DNA of 64,000 bases from Cupriavidus sp. WKF15 (GCF_029278605.1 NZ_CP119573.1:1054001-1118000); one strand, 5' to 3'; shown: positions 1 through 7,855, numbered from the stretch's first letter. Numbers and translations: made by a program. The notes: a model not told the origin generated them from the letters alone.

Positions 1-77
1 TGTTCCTGGCGAGCGACATGTCCGCCTACCTGACCGGCATCACGCTCGACGTCAACGGCGGCATGCTGATCCACTAA
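1..77 (+). CDS. SDR-family oxidoreductase, 3' end only
   Basis: The reading frame enters from the left edge and stops with TAA at 75-77. The visible C-terminal residues (…SDMSAYLTGITLDVNGGM…) match the end of classical short-chain dehydrogenases, where a 'SDxSxYxTGxxxxVDGG' segment closes the Rossmann domain. Cofactor and substrate cannot be judged because the N-terminus lies outside the window. It precedes an MFS carrier and a split transketolase on the same strand, so it probably belongs to the same sugar or polyol catabolic operon (inference). Confidence 0.8.
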   Translation, partial: FLASDMSAYLTGITLDVNGGMLIH

Positions 78-160
78 ATTCAAAAGAAGCCGCCCGACAG
101 AGGCGGAACCTTCAATAGCCGGGGCACCGCAGCGCGGCGCCAACAGGCAGGAGACAACCG

Positions 161-1489
161 ATGAAGACCAAATACGCGGCTTCGCCCCTTGGCGGCGAAG
201 CGACGCTGCACGCCGATTCCGCCACCTTTGAGACCCGCACTTACGCCAAGGTGGTGAAGCGGCTGATCCCGTTCCTGATGCTGTGCTACCTGGGTGCCTA
301 TCTGGACCGGGTCAATGTCGGCTTTGCCAAGCTGCAGATGCTGAGCGACCTGCAGTTCAGCGAAACCATCTACGGCCTGGGCGCCGGCATTTTCTTCCTT
401 GGCTACTTCCTGTTTGAAGTGCCGAGCAACGTAATCCTGCACAAGGTCGGCGCCAAGCGCTGGCTGGCGCGCATCATGCTGACCTGGGCGGTGATCTCGG
501 CCTGCTTTGCCTTTGTCACTACGCCGACCCAGTTCTATGTGCTGCGCTTCCTGCTTGGCGTCGCCGAGGCCGGCTTTGCGCCGGGCGTGATCCTGTACAT
601 GACCTACTGGTTCCCGTCGGAGCGCCGCGCCAAGGCTTTGTCGATGTTCTTCATGGCGATTCCGCTGGCCGGCATTGTGGGCGGGCCGCTGTCGGGCTGG
701 ATCCTGCATGCCTTCCACGGCATGGGCGACCTGGCTGGCTGGAAATGGCTGTTCCTGCTCGAGGCGCTGCCCTCGCTGTGCCTGGGCGTGGCCATCCTGT
801 TCTACCTGGACAACGGCATCGAACAGGCGCACTGGCTGAACGACGCCGAGAAGGCGCTGCTCAAGCGCAATATCGAAGGCGACAATGCGCAGAAGATCGA
901 GCACATGTCGATCCGGTCGTTCATGGGCGACCGCCGCCTGTGGCTGATGGCAGCGATCTACTTCTGCGTGGTGCTGGGCCAGTACGGGCTGACTTTCTGG
1001 CTGCCCACCATCATCCGCAAGGCCGGCGTTGCCGATCCGCTGTGGGTAGGCATCTACACCGCGCTGCCGTACCTGTGCGCCATCGTGGCGCTACCCCTGG
1101 TCGGCATGAGCGCAGACCGCCGCCGCGAACGCCGCTTCCACCTGATCGTCCCAATGGTGATTTCCGCTGCCGGGTTCGCCACCTTGCCGCTGCTGGGCAG
1201 CGTGAGCGCATCGCTTGTGTGCCTGTGCATCGCCGCAGCCGGCATCCTGGCCTCATCGTCGCAGTTCTGGGCTCTGCCCACTGCGCTGCTGGGCGGCATG
1301 TCGGCCGCAGCCGGAATCGCCGCGGTCAACTGCGTCGCCAACCTCGCCGGCTTCTTCTCGCCCGCCATCGTCGGCTGGCTCAACGACCTGACCGGCAAGT
1401 CCACCGCCGGGCTGGTGTTTATCTCGGCCACCGTGGTCTTCGGCGCCATGCTGGTGTTCCTGGTCCCGGCCAGGTCCGTGAATCGCTGA
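161..1489 (+). CDS. MFS transporter, anion:cation symporter (ACS) type
   Basis: This 442-aa protein has about 12 hydrophobic segments and the ACS-family hallmarks: an N-terminal 'LDRVNVGFAKLQM' segment after TM1, 'FEVPSNVIL' in TM2-3 and a 'RRAKALS' cytoplasmic loop. Such carriers import organic anions (sugar acids, tartrate, phthalate) with protons. The start at 161 is supported by AGGAGA eight bases upstream. It lies 40 bp before the split transketolase genes and 83 bp after an SDR gene, so the likely cargo is the substrate of that pathway. The substrate itself cannot be read from the sequence. Confidence 0.9.
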   Translation: MKTKYAASPLGGEATLHADSATFETRTYAKVVKRLIPFLMLCYLGAYLDRVNVGFAKLQMLSDLQFSETIYGLGAGIFFLGYFLFEVPSNVILHKVGAKRWLARIMLTWAVISACFAFVTTPTQFYVLRFLLGVAEAGFAPGVILYMTYWFPSERRAKALSMFFMAIPLAGIVGGPLSGWILHAFHGMGDLAGWKWLFLLEALPSLCLGVAILFYLDNGIEQAHWLNDAEKALLKRNIEGDNAQKIEHMSIRSFMGDRRLWLMAAIYFCVVLGQYGLTFWLPTIIRKAGVADPLWVGIYTALPYLCAIVALPLVGMSADRRRERRFHLIVPMVISAAGFATLPLLGSVSASLVCLCIAAAGILASSSQFWALPTALLGGMSAAAGIAAVNCVANLAGFFSPAIVGWLNDLTGKSTAGLVFISATVVFGAMLVFLVPARSVNR

Positions 1490-1529
1490 TGCCCCTTTCT
1501 TGAAACACCAATCGATTGCAGGAGACACC

Positions 1530-2375
1530 ATGCAACAACCAATCACCGACAAGGCCGTGTCCTTGCGGGAACGCGCCTACCGCATCCGCCGCAACGCCTT
1601 GCTGATGGGCGAAGTCCAGGGCCAGGGCTATATCGGCCAGGCGCTCGATATCGCCGATGTGCTTGCCGTGGCCTACTTCGACGCCATGCGCTATCGCCCG
1701 GATGACCCCGAATGGGAAGGGCGCGACCGCTTCCTGCTGTCAAACGGCCACTACGCGATCGCGCTGTATGCGGCGCTGCTGGAAGCTGGCATCCTGCCTG
1801 CGGAAGAGCTGGAGACCTATGGCAGCGATGACAGCCGCCTGCCGATGTCGGGCATGGCCAGCTACACCCCCGGCATGGAAATGTCCGGCGGATCACTGGG
1901 GCAAGGCCTGACCATCGCGGTGGGCCGCTGCCTGGGCCTCAAGCGCAAGGGATCGGAAAATTTCGTCTACACGCTGTTCTCCGACGGCGAGCTGGACGAG
2001 GGTGCGATCTGGGAGGGCATCCTCTCCGCCGCGCACTGGAAGCTCGACAACCTGATCGCGATTGTCGACGTCAACAACCAGCAGGCCGACGGACCCTCCA
2101 CGCAGATCATGGCGTTCGAGCCACTGGTGCCCAAGCTGGAAGCCTTCGGCTGGTTCACGCAGCGCGTGGACGGCAACGACATCGACGCCGTGGCCGCCGC
2201 CTTCCGCGCGGCGCGCGAGCATCGAGGCGCGCAGCCGCGCATGATCGTCTGCGATACGCGCATGGGGTGCGGTGTGCCATTCCTCGAACAGCGCGAGAAG
2301 AACCACTTTATCCGCGTGGATGCCCACGAATGGCAACTCGCACTGCAGGCCCTGGAAGCCGGGAGACAAGCATGA
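1530..2375 (+). CDS. transketolase, N-terminal (thiamine-diphosphate binding) subunit
   Basis: This 281-aa protein corresponds to the first half of transketolase. It carries the TPP/Mg site 'SDGELDEGAIWEG…NNQQADG' (residues ~150-190) and the upstream 'LSNGHYAIALYAALLEAG'. The frame is open from 1500, but the ATG at 1530 has a GGAGA motif just upstream and starts at the normal family position. Its stop overlaps the start of the C-terminal half (ATGA), so the two are translationally coupled. Split transketolases are usually dedicated to secondary sugar pathways (apulose or sulfosugar routes are known cases); which sugar applies here is unknown. Confidence 0.92.
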   Translation: MQQPITDKAVSLRERAYRIRRNALLMGEVQGQGYIGQALDIADVLAVAYFDAMRYRPDDPEWEGRDRFLLSNGHYAIALYAALLEAGILPAEELETYGSDDSRLPMSGMASYTPGMEMSGGSLGQGLTIAVGRCLGLKRKGSENFVYTLFSDGELDEGAIWEGILSAAHWKLDNLIAIVDVNNQQADGPSTQIMAFEPLVPKLEAFGWFTQRVDGNDIDAVAAAFRAAREHRGAQPRMIVCDTRMGCGVPFLEQREKNHFIRVDAHEWQLALQALEAGRQA

Positions 2376-3379
2376 GCAATACCACCGCCACCAACGCCAA
2401 GCCGAAGCTGAAGACCTCGGCAATGATCGCGTCCATCGCCGGCGAAGGGCAGGCCACCAAATCCGCCCCTTTCGGCCACGCGCTGGTCGGGCTGGGCCGC
2501 CAGAAGCAGAACGTGATTGGCATGACCGCCGATCTCGGTAAATACACGGATCTGCATATCTTTGCGCAGGCGTTCCCTGAGCGCTATTACCAGATGGGCA
2601 TGGCCGAGCAGTTGCTGATGGGTGCTGCCGCCGGCTTTGCGCATGAAGGGGCACAGCCATTCGTCACCACCTATGCGGTGTTCGCCACGCGCCGCGCCTA
2701 TGACTTCATGCACCAGACCATCGCCGAGGACAATCTCGATGTGAAGATCGTCTGCGCGCTGCCCGGTCTGACCACCGGCTATGGCCCCAGCCACCAGGCC
2801 GCCGAAGACCTGGCGCTGATGCGTGCCATGCCCAACATGACCGTGATCGACCCGTGCGATGCCATCGACATCGAACAGATGGTGCCTGCCATCGCCGCGC
2901 ACCGGGGACCAGTGTACGCGCGCCTGCTGCGCGGCAACGTTCCGACGGTTCTGCATGAGTACGACTATAAGTTCGAACTGGGCAAGGCTAAGCTGCTGCG
3001 CGATGGGGCCGAGGTGCTGGTGATTTCGTCTGGCATCATGACAATGCGTGCGCTCGAGGTGGCCAAGGCACTGGAGGCTGACCGCATCGGCGTGGCCGTG
3101 CTGCACGTGCCAACCATCAAACCACTGGATACCGAGACGATTCTGCACGAGGGCAAACGTCAAGGCCGTCTCGTGGTGGTGGCCGAGAACCACACCGTGA
3201 TCGGCGGCCTCGGCGAGGCTGTGGCCACCACGCTGATGCAAGCGGGTGCTGTAGTGCCGTTCCGGCAGGTTGGTCTGCCGGATGAGTTTCTGGACGCAGG
3301 GGCGCTCCCAACGCTGCACGATCGCTATGGCATATCGACGAACGTGATGGCTGAATCGATTCGGCAGTGGATCAAGTAG
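2372..3379 (+). CDS. transketolase, C-terminal (pyrimidine-binding) subunit
   Basis: This 335-aa protein has the transketolase pyrimidine-binding domain, with 'MTADLGKYT' and 'RYYQMGMAEQ' (the Glu that activates TPP) near residues 45-80, and the C-terminal transketolase domain with 'VVVAENHTVIGGLGEAV'. The ATG at 2372 overlaps the previous stop and has GGGAGA upstream; an upstream in-frame extension would lie inside the partner gene. With the N-terminal subunit it should form a heteromeric ketol-transfer enzyme. A hairpin terminator follows about 70 bp downstream. Confidence 0.92.
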   Translation: MSNTTATNAKPKLKTSAMIASIAGEGQATKSAPFGHALVGLGRQKQNVIGMTADLGKYTDLHIFAQAFPERYYQMGMAEQLLMGAAAGFAHEGAQPFVTTYAVFATRRAYDFMHQTIAEDNLDVKIVCALPGLTTGYGPSHQAAEDLALMRAMPNMTVIDPCDAIDIEQMVPAIAAHRGPVYARLLRGNVPTVLHEYDYKFELGKAKLLRDGAEVLVISSGIMTMRALEVAKALEADRIGVAVLHVPTIKPLDTETILHEGKRQGRLVVVAENHTVIGGLGEAVATTLMQAGAVVPFRQVGLPDEFLDAGALPTLHDRYGISTNVMAESIRQWIK

Positions 3380-3445
3380 GGATCGGGTGCGGGCGCCTTG
3401 CGCAGCTTCACTAGTACGGCGGCTTCGCAAGCACATCAAGAGGGA

Positions 3446-3475
3446 AGGGCTGAAGTAGAGCAGACTTCAGCCTTT
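3446..3475 (+). terminator. putative terminator after split transketolase
   Basis: GGCTGAAGT (3448-3456) pairs perfectly with ACTTCAGCC (3464-3472) over a 7-nt loop. A G·U and an A·T pair extend the stem, and a short T run follows. The position about 70 bp after the transketolase stop fits the end of the operon. The T tract is short, so efficiency is uncertain. Confidence 0.55.
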
Positions 3476-3595
3476 CGGATAGATCGGCCCTCGCCGCTAG
3501 ATTGAGACGGAAATCTGGGCGGATCGCCCGCCTGGCATATCCGTCACGCTCCAAAATGGTCTCATTCTGGATCAGCCAGGTGCCTCTTGTGACGC

Positions 3596-3624
3596 TTGAA
3601 ATTCCGCTCGCTCGTTACTATTTT
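3596..3624 (+). promoter_or_regulatory. candidate promoter for the hsp20 cluster
   Basis: TTGAAA (3596-3601) and TATTTT (3619-3624) are separated by exactly 17 bases. The -35 with its preceding C (CTTGAAA) also matches the heat-shock sigma-32 -35 box, but no clear CCCCAT-type -10 is present, so sigma-70 or a mixed promoter is possible. It would give a leader of roughly 115 nt that contains the hairpin described next. Confidence 0.45.
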
Positions 3625-3682
3625 ATTTTTGCTCAGGCAGTCGCGACGTCGCGCTGCGTGTTTCTGTTTGTTTGCCGGCAGC

Positions 3683-3749
3683 CAGGCAGGTGAATGGGAG
3701 CGCGTGATGCCCATCCCTCCTTGCTGCATTGAAGGAGGTTACGACCATG
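3683..3749 (+). promoter_or_regulatory. putative RNA thermometer covering the hsp20 Shine-Dalgarno
   Basis: The ribosome binding site AAGGAGG (3732-3738) is perfectly complementary to CCTCCTT (3716-3722), with a 9-nt loop between them, so the SD is fully paired in the folded leader. The anti-SD strand runs into TTGCT (3721-3725), the short motif typical of ROSE-type thermometers. A second weak hairpin (ATGGG/CCCAT, near 3694-3714) lies just upstream. Position directly before a small heat-shock gene is where such elements occur. The pairing is seen; the thermosensing function is inferred. Confidence 0.6.
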
Positions 3750-4187
3750 AGTGAAGCATTCTTCGGAACCGACTTGTTCAGTGAACTCGATCGCCTGCAA
3801 AGGCAAATGACGTCGCTGTTCGGCGGCTTTCCTTCCAGCATCCGCGCTGGACGCTTCGGCGCATTTCCTGCAATCAACATCGGCGCGACGGACGACTCCA
3901 TCGAGATCGTTGCTTTTGCGCCCGGAGTGAAGCAGGAAAATCTCGAAGTCTCGATCGACAGGGGCTTGCTGACAATCAGCGGCGAACGCCAATCCGTCTG
4001 TCCGGACGACACGTCGGAGGCCCGACGCTACGCACAGGAGCGCTTTGTCGGCACCTTCCGCCGGGTGATCGAGCTTCCTACCGACGTAGATCCCGACAAG
4101 GTGCAAGCGCGCTACGCCAACGGCTGCCTGTCGGTCACCGTGGGCAAACGCGAGGCATCGAAGCCGCGAGCGATCACCGTCCAATAA
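3747..4187 (+). CDS. Hsp20/alpha-crystallin small heat-shock protein (paralogue 1)
   Basis: This 146-aa ATP-independent holdase has an alpha-crystallin domain from about residue 35 to 135. It includes 'FAPGVKQENLEVSIDRGLL' and the family motif 'ANGCLSVTV', and ends in an IxV-type tail ('AITVQ') used for oligomer contacts. The ATG at 3747 is chosen because AAGGAGG lies 8 bases upstream; the frame is open from 3729. It is the first gene of a run of three hsp20 genes and probably the only one under direct leader-RNA control. Paralogue 2 starts 16 bp after its stop. Confidence 0.95.
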   Translation: MSEAFFGTDLFSELDRLQRQMTSLFGGFPSSIRAGRFGAFPAINIGATDDSIEIVAFAPGVKQENLEVSIDRGLLTISGERQSVCPDDTSEARRYAQERFVGTFRRVIELPTDVDPDKVQARYANGCLSVTVGKREASKPRAITVQ

Positions 4188-4203
4188 CCGGAAGGAGACT
4201 GCC

Positions 4204-4620
4204 ATGAACGATTCTTCGCAAGTCGTCGAACGCGATCCGGGCGCCGTGGCGCAACCCAGGGACGACAAGGCCGCACAGGGCACGCGGCCCGTCACGCTAC
4301 TGCCGGCGGTGGACATCGTCGAGGACAGCAGCGGCGTTACGCTTTGGGCCGACCTGCCGGGCGTGACCCGCGACAAGCTGCAAGTCAGCGTCCACGACGG
4401 CAGCCTCCACATCGAGGCGGAAGCCGTCGTGCCGACGCCGACCGGGTTACGTGTGCAGCATGCGGAAATCCGTCAGCCACACTTTGCCCGGGCCTTCGCG
4501 CTGAGTCCGGACCTGGATTCAACGCAAATCGGCGCTCAGTTGCAGGATGGCGTGCTGAAGCTGACCATTCCCCGCCGCGAGGAAGCGCGTCCGCGACGCA
4601 TAACCGTCAACGTAGCGTAG
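4204..4620 (+). CDS. Hsp20/alpha-crystallin small heat-shock protein (paralogue 2)
   Basis: This 138-aa small heat-shock protein has a short hydrophilic N-terminal arm, then the alpha-crystallin domain starting near residue 37 ('DIVEDSSGVTLWADLPGV'), the conserved 'LQDGVLKLTIP' and a C-terminal 'RITVNV' anchor. It starts 16 bp after paralogue 1 with a GGAAGGAGA ribosome binding site, so the two are almost surely co-transcribed. Pairs of divergent Hsp20s in one operon often form mixed oligomers (family knowledge; not shown here). Confidence 0.95.
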   Translation: MNDSSQVVERDPGAVAQPRDDKAAQGTRPVTLLPAVDIVEDSSGVTLWADLPGVTRDKLQVSVHDGSLHIEAEAVVPTPTGLRVQHAEIRQPHFARAFALSPDLDSTQIGAQLQDGVLKLTIPRREEARPRRITVNVA

Positions 4621-4704
4621 GGACTTTCATGACGCGTCATGCGCCATTGCTGCCGCAGCGCATGACGCCTTCGACACTCGATGATCCTCAATCGGAGCCG
4701 CGAC

Positions 4705-5271
4705 ATGAAAACGGAACTCAAGTGGAACCCCTTCAAATTCCTGCGGAAGACAACTGCCGACAAACCGGCCGCCAGTGAAGAGGCGTCCGGCACCGTCCCA
4801 CCACGGCACCGGGTGCCGGAATGGCCGGACGTCTCGCGTTTCTTCTCCGGCGATCCTTGGCGTGCCATGAGCGAATTCCTGCATGAACCTCTCGCCAACT
4901 TCAGCGGCCTGGACCGCTGGTTTGGCGACTTCAGCTCGTCGCGCTTCCAGCCTCGGATCGACGTCGTCGACGACGGCGCGGCACTTCGGATCACTGCCGA
5001 ATTGCCCGGCATCGAACGCGAGGAGGTGCAGATCAGCATCGAGGATGGCGCGCTAGTGCTGAGGGGCGAGAAGAAGCAGGATGTTCAGACGGAGGAAAGC
5101 GGATGCTATCGCCTTGAGCGCGCGTACGGCGCCTTCATGCGTAGCATTCCCTTGCCGGACGGGCTTGACCTGGACAACGTCGAAGCCCGATTTGACCAAG
5201 GCGTTCTGACGCTGCGCTTGCCTAAGAGCGACACGTCATCGTCCTCCGTGCGCAAGATCAACATCCAATGA
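4705..5271 (+). CDS. Hsp20/alpha-crystallin small heat-shock protein (paralogue 3)
   Basis: This 188-aa paralogue has a longer, Trp- and Phe-rich N-terminal arm (~85 residues, including 'WNPFKFLRK') than the other two. The alpha-crystallin domain spans about residues 86-180 ('IDVVDDGAALRITAELPGI', 'DQGVLTLRLPK') and the tail is 'KINIQ'. The frame is open from 4681 but ATG 4705 is preferred because CGGAGC precedes it at a suitable distance. It lies 84 bp after paralogue 2 and 34 bp before a protein of unknown function on the same strand. Confidence 0.93.
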   Translation: MKTELKWNPFKFLRKTTADKPAASEEASGTVPPRHRVPEWPDVSRFFSGDPWRAMSEFLHEPLANFSGLDRWFGDFSSSRFQPRIDVVDDGAALRITAELPGIEREEVQISIEDGALVLRGEKKQDVQTEESGCYRLERAYGAFMRSIPLPDGLDLDNVEARFDQGVLTLRLPKSDTSSSSVRKINIQ

Positions 5272-5305
5272 ACCGCTGAGACCTATTACATAGCAGAGGC
5301 CTCTC

Positions 5306-5689
5306 ATGGAATTCGATACTGACTGGATGACACTGGGCAAGCATCGCGTGCGGCTTTTATGCGTGCGTGGTTTTCCGACCGAAAAGACGCGCTGCGTGGC
5401 GGAGGTCGCACGGCTTGCAATTGAGCACAACCTGAGCGCGGCGGCACGCCTGCTCGAGGTAACGGCGGTCGGGGAAAGTGCCTACACGATTAGTATTGGC
5501 ACGACCTTCCCCAAGGATAAAGACGCCGCCCTGCCTCTTGAGGTTGCATTGGCCACAGTGTTCGGCCTGAAGCCCGATCGGATCAGCATGGAAATCACGG
5601 TGGTCAATCAGGCCGAGGTGGACTTGCATTTCGGCGTCTACGAGCGGATGTTGGCGGAAAAGGTCGGCATCGTCGCGCCGATACATTGA
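5306..5689 (+). CDS. protein of unknown function in the hsp20 cluster
   Basis: This 127-aa soluble protein has no signal peptide or membrane segment and no motif I recognise. It has one Cys pair in the N-terminal part (…LLCVRGFPTEKTRC…), a predicted helical middle and a mixed alpha/beta C-terminal half ('VYERMLAEKVGIVAPIH'). Its SD overlaps the palindrome AGAGGCCTCT immediately before the ATG at 5306. The 34-bp gap to hsp20 paralogue 3 suggests co-transcription and a role in proteostasis or stress, but this rests on context only. Confidence 0.75.
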   Translation: MEFDTDWMTLGKHRVRLLCVRGFPTEKTRCVAEVARLAIEHNLSAAARLLEVTAVGESAYTISIGTTFPKDKDAALPLEVALATVFGLKPDRISMEITVVNQAEVDLHFGVYERMLAEKVGIVAPIH

Positions 5690-5886
5690 CTTATCGAATT
5701 GCCATGTGCTGCTGTGATCGGGTGCAATGGTTGACGGCGGCCAAGCAGAGTTCTTCGGCCCGGGAAAGTGGTGCGTCGTCATGGTCCATCTCACGGGCCG
5801 AAACCGAGTGAATCGACGTTGGGAACCGATTTACTAAAACTTTCTGATTTAAGGCGTCCGAGGCAATTTTTCGAGGAGGAAGAAAA

Positions 5887-6054
5887 ATGCTCGAAAGATC
5901 GCAGCTTGATCAAGCAATCGATCAGATCCACGCGCTCTATGCGGCATTGAGCACGGTTTTGGCGTCAGGCCTCACCGATGAGACCAGAGGCTTCGCCGAA
6001 GAGATCTTAAGAGATGCGCGGCCATTCCTCGACGCGCAAGAGCGAAGCACTTAG
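5887..6054 (+). CDS. 55-aa small protein
   Basis: This short gene starts at ATG 5887 with a strong GAGGAGGAAG ribosome binding site (5874-5883) and ends at TAG 6052-6054. An excellent intrinsic terminator follows 11 bases later. The product (MLERSQLDQAIDQIHALYAA…) is acidic and looks mostly helical and amphipathic, with no Cys and no membrane span. The clean SD and terminator make it a credible gene. Function is unknown; it follows the hsp20 cluster but is about 200 bp from it and may have its own promoter. Confidence 0.65.
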   Translation: MLERSQLDQAIDQIHALYAALSTVLASGLTDETRGFAEEILRDARPFLDAQERST

Positions 6055-6065
6055 GCGTATCAAAC

Positions 6066-6090
6066 GGCCGGCGCGAGCCGGCCTTTTTTT
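6066..6090 (+). terminator. intrinsic terminator
   Basis: A perfect 7-bp GC stem (GGCCGGC 6066-6072, GCCGGCC 6077-6083) with a GCGA tetraloop is followed by seven T residues. It ends the transcript of the 55-aa gene and possibly the whole heat-shock cluster. Confidence 0.9.
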
Positions 6091-6516
6091 ACGGAAAGAG
6101 CCCTTGCTAGCCAGCTCGTGATCCGTCTCGAGTCCAAGGCGAGATAGGCAAACTCGGTCGTCAGGCTCGGATGCCCTTGTACTGTCGTCGCATCGGGGCA
6201 GTCAGTGCGTCGCGGGATCCCCCGCTCCTATTGGCCAGCCGGCGCCTGGTTGTTCCGAACGTTCGACGCCGCACACTGCGAGCTCGCGTGCGCTTACGCG
6301 GTGAGCCCCCCGTGGAGTCGAATCGCCTAAGCTATTGTCAGGACAACAACGCCTCGTGAAGGGATCGGTTTGTGCAATCCAGTTAGCGCCATGCTGTGCA
6401 CTCATGGGCTCAGCATGCGTGCCGACTGGGCAGAACTACCTTTAGATGTTCCGTACGGAACGGGCGCAATATGCAGTGAAATTGTCCAGATTGAAATTAT
6501 AAATCGGGAGGGGGAC
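6091..6516. other. intergenic region with one perfect palindrome
   Basis: These 426 bases hold no convincing gene. The only clear element is the perfect 14-bp palindrome GTTCCGTACGGAAC at 6448-6461, about 55 bp upstream of the next start codon, in a suitable place for a repressor or activator site. A TATAAA at 6498-6503 lies too close to the SD to be a convincing -10 box. Confidence 0.5.
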
Positions 6517-7677
6517 ATGGTTTCCAATTCACGTTTCGTGCGCAGAGCCCTGCTGGGGCTGTTATCCAGTGTGTTGTCGGTCGTCGCGACCGCCGCCACG
6601 CCTACCGAGAACGTCCGCGATGGCAAAGAGCCAGCGCCAGATGCAGACGGCGTGATTCCACAAAAGATCGTGCACCGGACGGCTCCCCCGATAGGGGTGA
6701 CCATTAATCCGTTTGGTAAGACGCCTCCGTCGGCGTCCATGGGCTACCAGCCGCCTGCCGGTGGTACGAGCTCCAACGCCTATCCGATCCAGTACTACGG
6801 CGGTCCGGTCATGGCTTCCATCAGTAAGGTGGTTCTAATCTGGTATGGCAACTGGAATCAGAGCAACAGGACCGATACTCCGACAGGACAGCAGATCATT
6901 CGGAACGCGATCTACGGCTTAGGCTACGACGCAGGTATGCAGAATAGCTATGGCTCGTATGCCGATTACTCTGGCGTCACCACTGGCGCCAATGGTATCG
7001 GCGGATTCGGGCAGTACACGCAGTCGGTGGCAGGGGGGGTGACGCGCGTGGCGTCTACGACGATCCTCGAGTGCACGCAGCCGACCTCTTTGACCTACGG
7101 CGGGAGGACTTTATCGGATTCCGCCGTCCAGTCGCTGGTGAAGGCTGCCGCGAAGTCCTCATGTTCTGGAGGTACGCCCGATGCGAATGCAGTCTATCTA
7201 GTGTTGTCCTCGTCTGATATCCGGGAATCCTCCGGATTCCTGACCAAATACTGCGGCTGGCACACCTACACGACAATGTCGACCCCTTCCGGGAACGCGG
7301 CAATCAAGTATGGCTTCATCGGCAATCCCTCGAAGTCGATCGGCTCCTGTACTTACCAGACCACCAGTTCGCCCAATAACAACCCCGGCGTGGATGCTAT
7401 GGTGTCTGTGATCGCCCATGAGCTGGACGAAACCGTCACCGACCCGGAGCTCAACGCTTGGTACAACGCCCTGGGCAGCGAGAACGGTGACATGTGCGCT
7501 TGGACCTTTGGATCCAGTCAGGCTCTGCTGTCCAACGGCTCCTACTACAACGTGACTTTGCCGGTGCCGACCACTCCCGTCGTCCCTGGCAACTACAGCG
7601 GTCAATACCTGATCCAGCGCGCCTTGGGGGTCAATAATTCGGCGTGCTATGTCAATGCCAACCCGATTATCCAATGA
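6517..7677 (+). CDS. secreted EXORDIUM/phosphate-induced-protein-1 (Phi_1)-like protein
   Basis: The 386-aa product has a Sec signal peptide (RFVRRALLGLLSSVLSVVATAA, mature from ~residue 28) and a mature domain resembling the plant EXORDIUM/Phi-1 family. It has an 'ISKVVLIWYGNW' strand early on, 'VYLVLSSSDI' with a later 'GWHTY', and near the C-terminus 'VIAHELDETVTDPELNAWY' followed by 'GDMCAW', the bacterial form of the family's 'HELAE…NPLVNAWY…GDLC' block. The HExxE-type pattern could bind a metal, but no activity is established. The frame is open from 6370; ATG 6517 is chosen because GGGAGGGG precedes it and the signal peptide follows. Role is unknown and the gene stands alone. Confidence 0.75.
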   Translation: MVSNSRFVRRALLGLLSSVLSVVATAATPTENVRDGKEPAPDADGVIPQKIVHRTAPPIGVTINPFGKTPPSASMGYQPPAGGTSSNAYPIQYYGGPVMASISKVVLIWYGNWNQSNRTDTPTGQQIIRNAIYGLGYDAGMQNSYGSYADYSGVTTGANGIGGFGQYTQSVAGGVTRVASTTILECTQPTSLTYGGRTLSDSAVQSLVKAAAKSSCSGGTPDANAVYLVLSSSDIRESSGFLTKYCGWHTYTTMSTPSGNAAIKYGFIGNPSKSIGSCTYQTTSSPNNNPGVDAMVSVIAHELDETVTDPELNAWYNALGSENGDMCAWTFGSSQALLSNGSYYNVTLPVPTTPVVPGNYSGQYLIQRALGVNNSACYVNANPIIQ

Positions 7678-7855
7678 ACCGATCGCGCTTCCAGAGGGTC
7701 CTATCACCCTTGCGGCGGGTCGACATGGCCCTGGAGTTGACCGACCACCCGCGTGCGCGCATAGGCATGTCGCAGCTACTGCGGCGATGCGGCGGGCAAT
7801 ATGAGGGCTTGTGCGGAACCAAATGGCTCGGAACAACCCTTCTCTGCCGCTGGCG

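Noticed and set aside
5810..5875. Sigma-E-like promoter (GGAACC…TCTGA) before the 55-aa gene
   Set aside because: The spacing is about 2 bp too short for the consensus and the -35 is incomplete; not called.
6498..6503. TATAAA as -10 box of the EXORDIUM-like gene
   Set aside because: Transcription would start inside the SD, and no -35 box is at the right distance.
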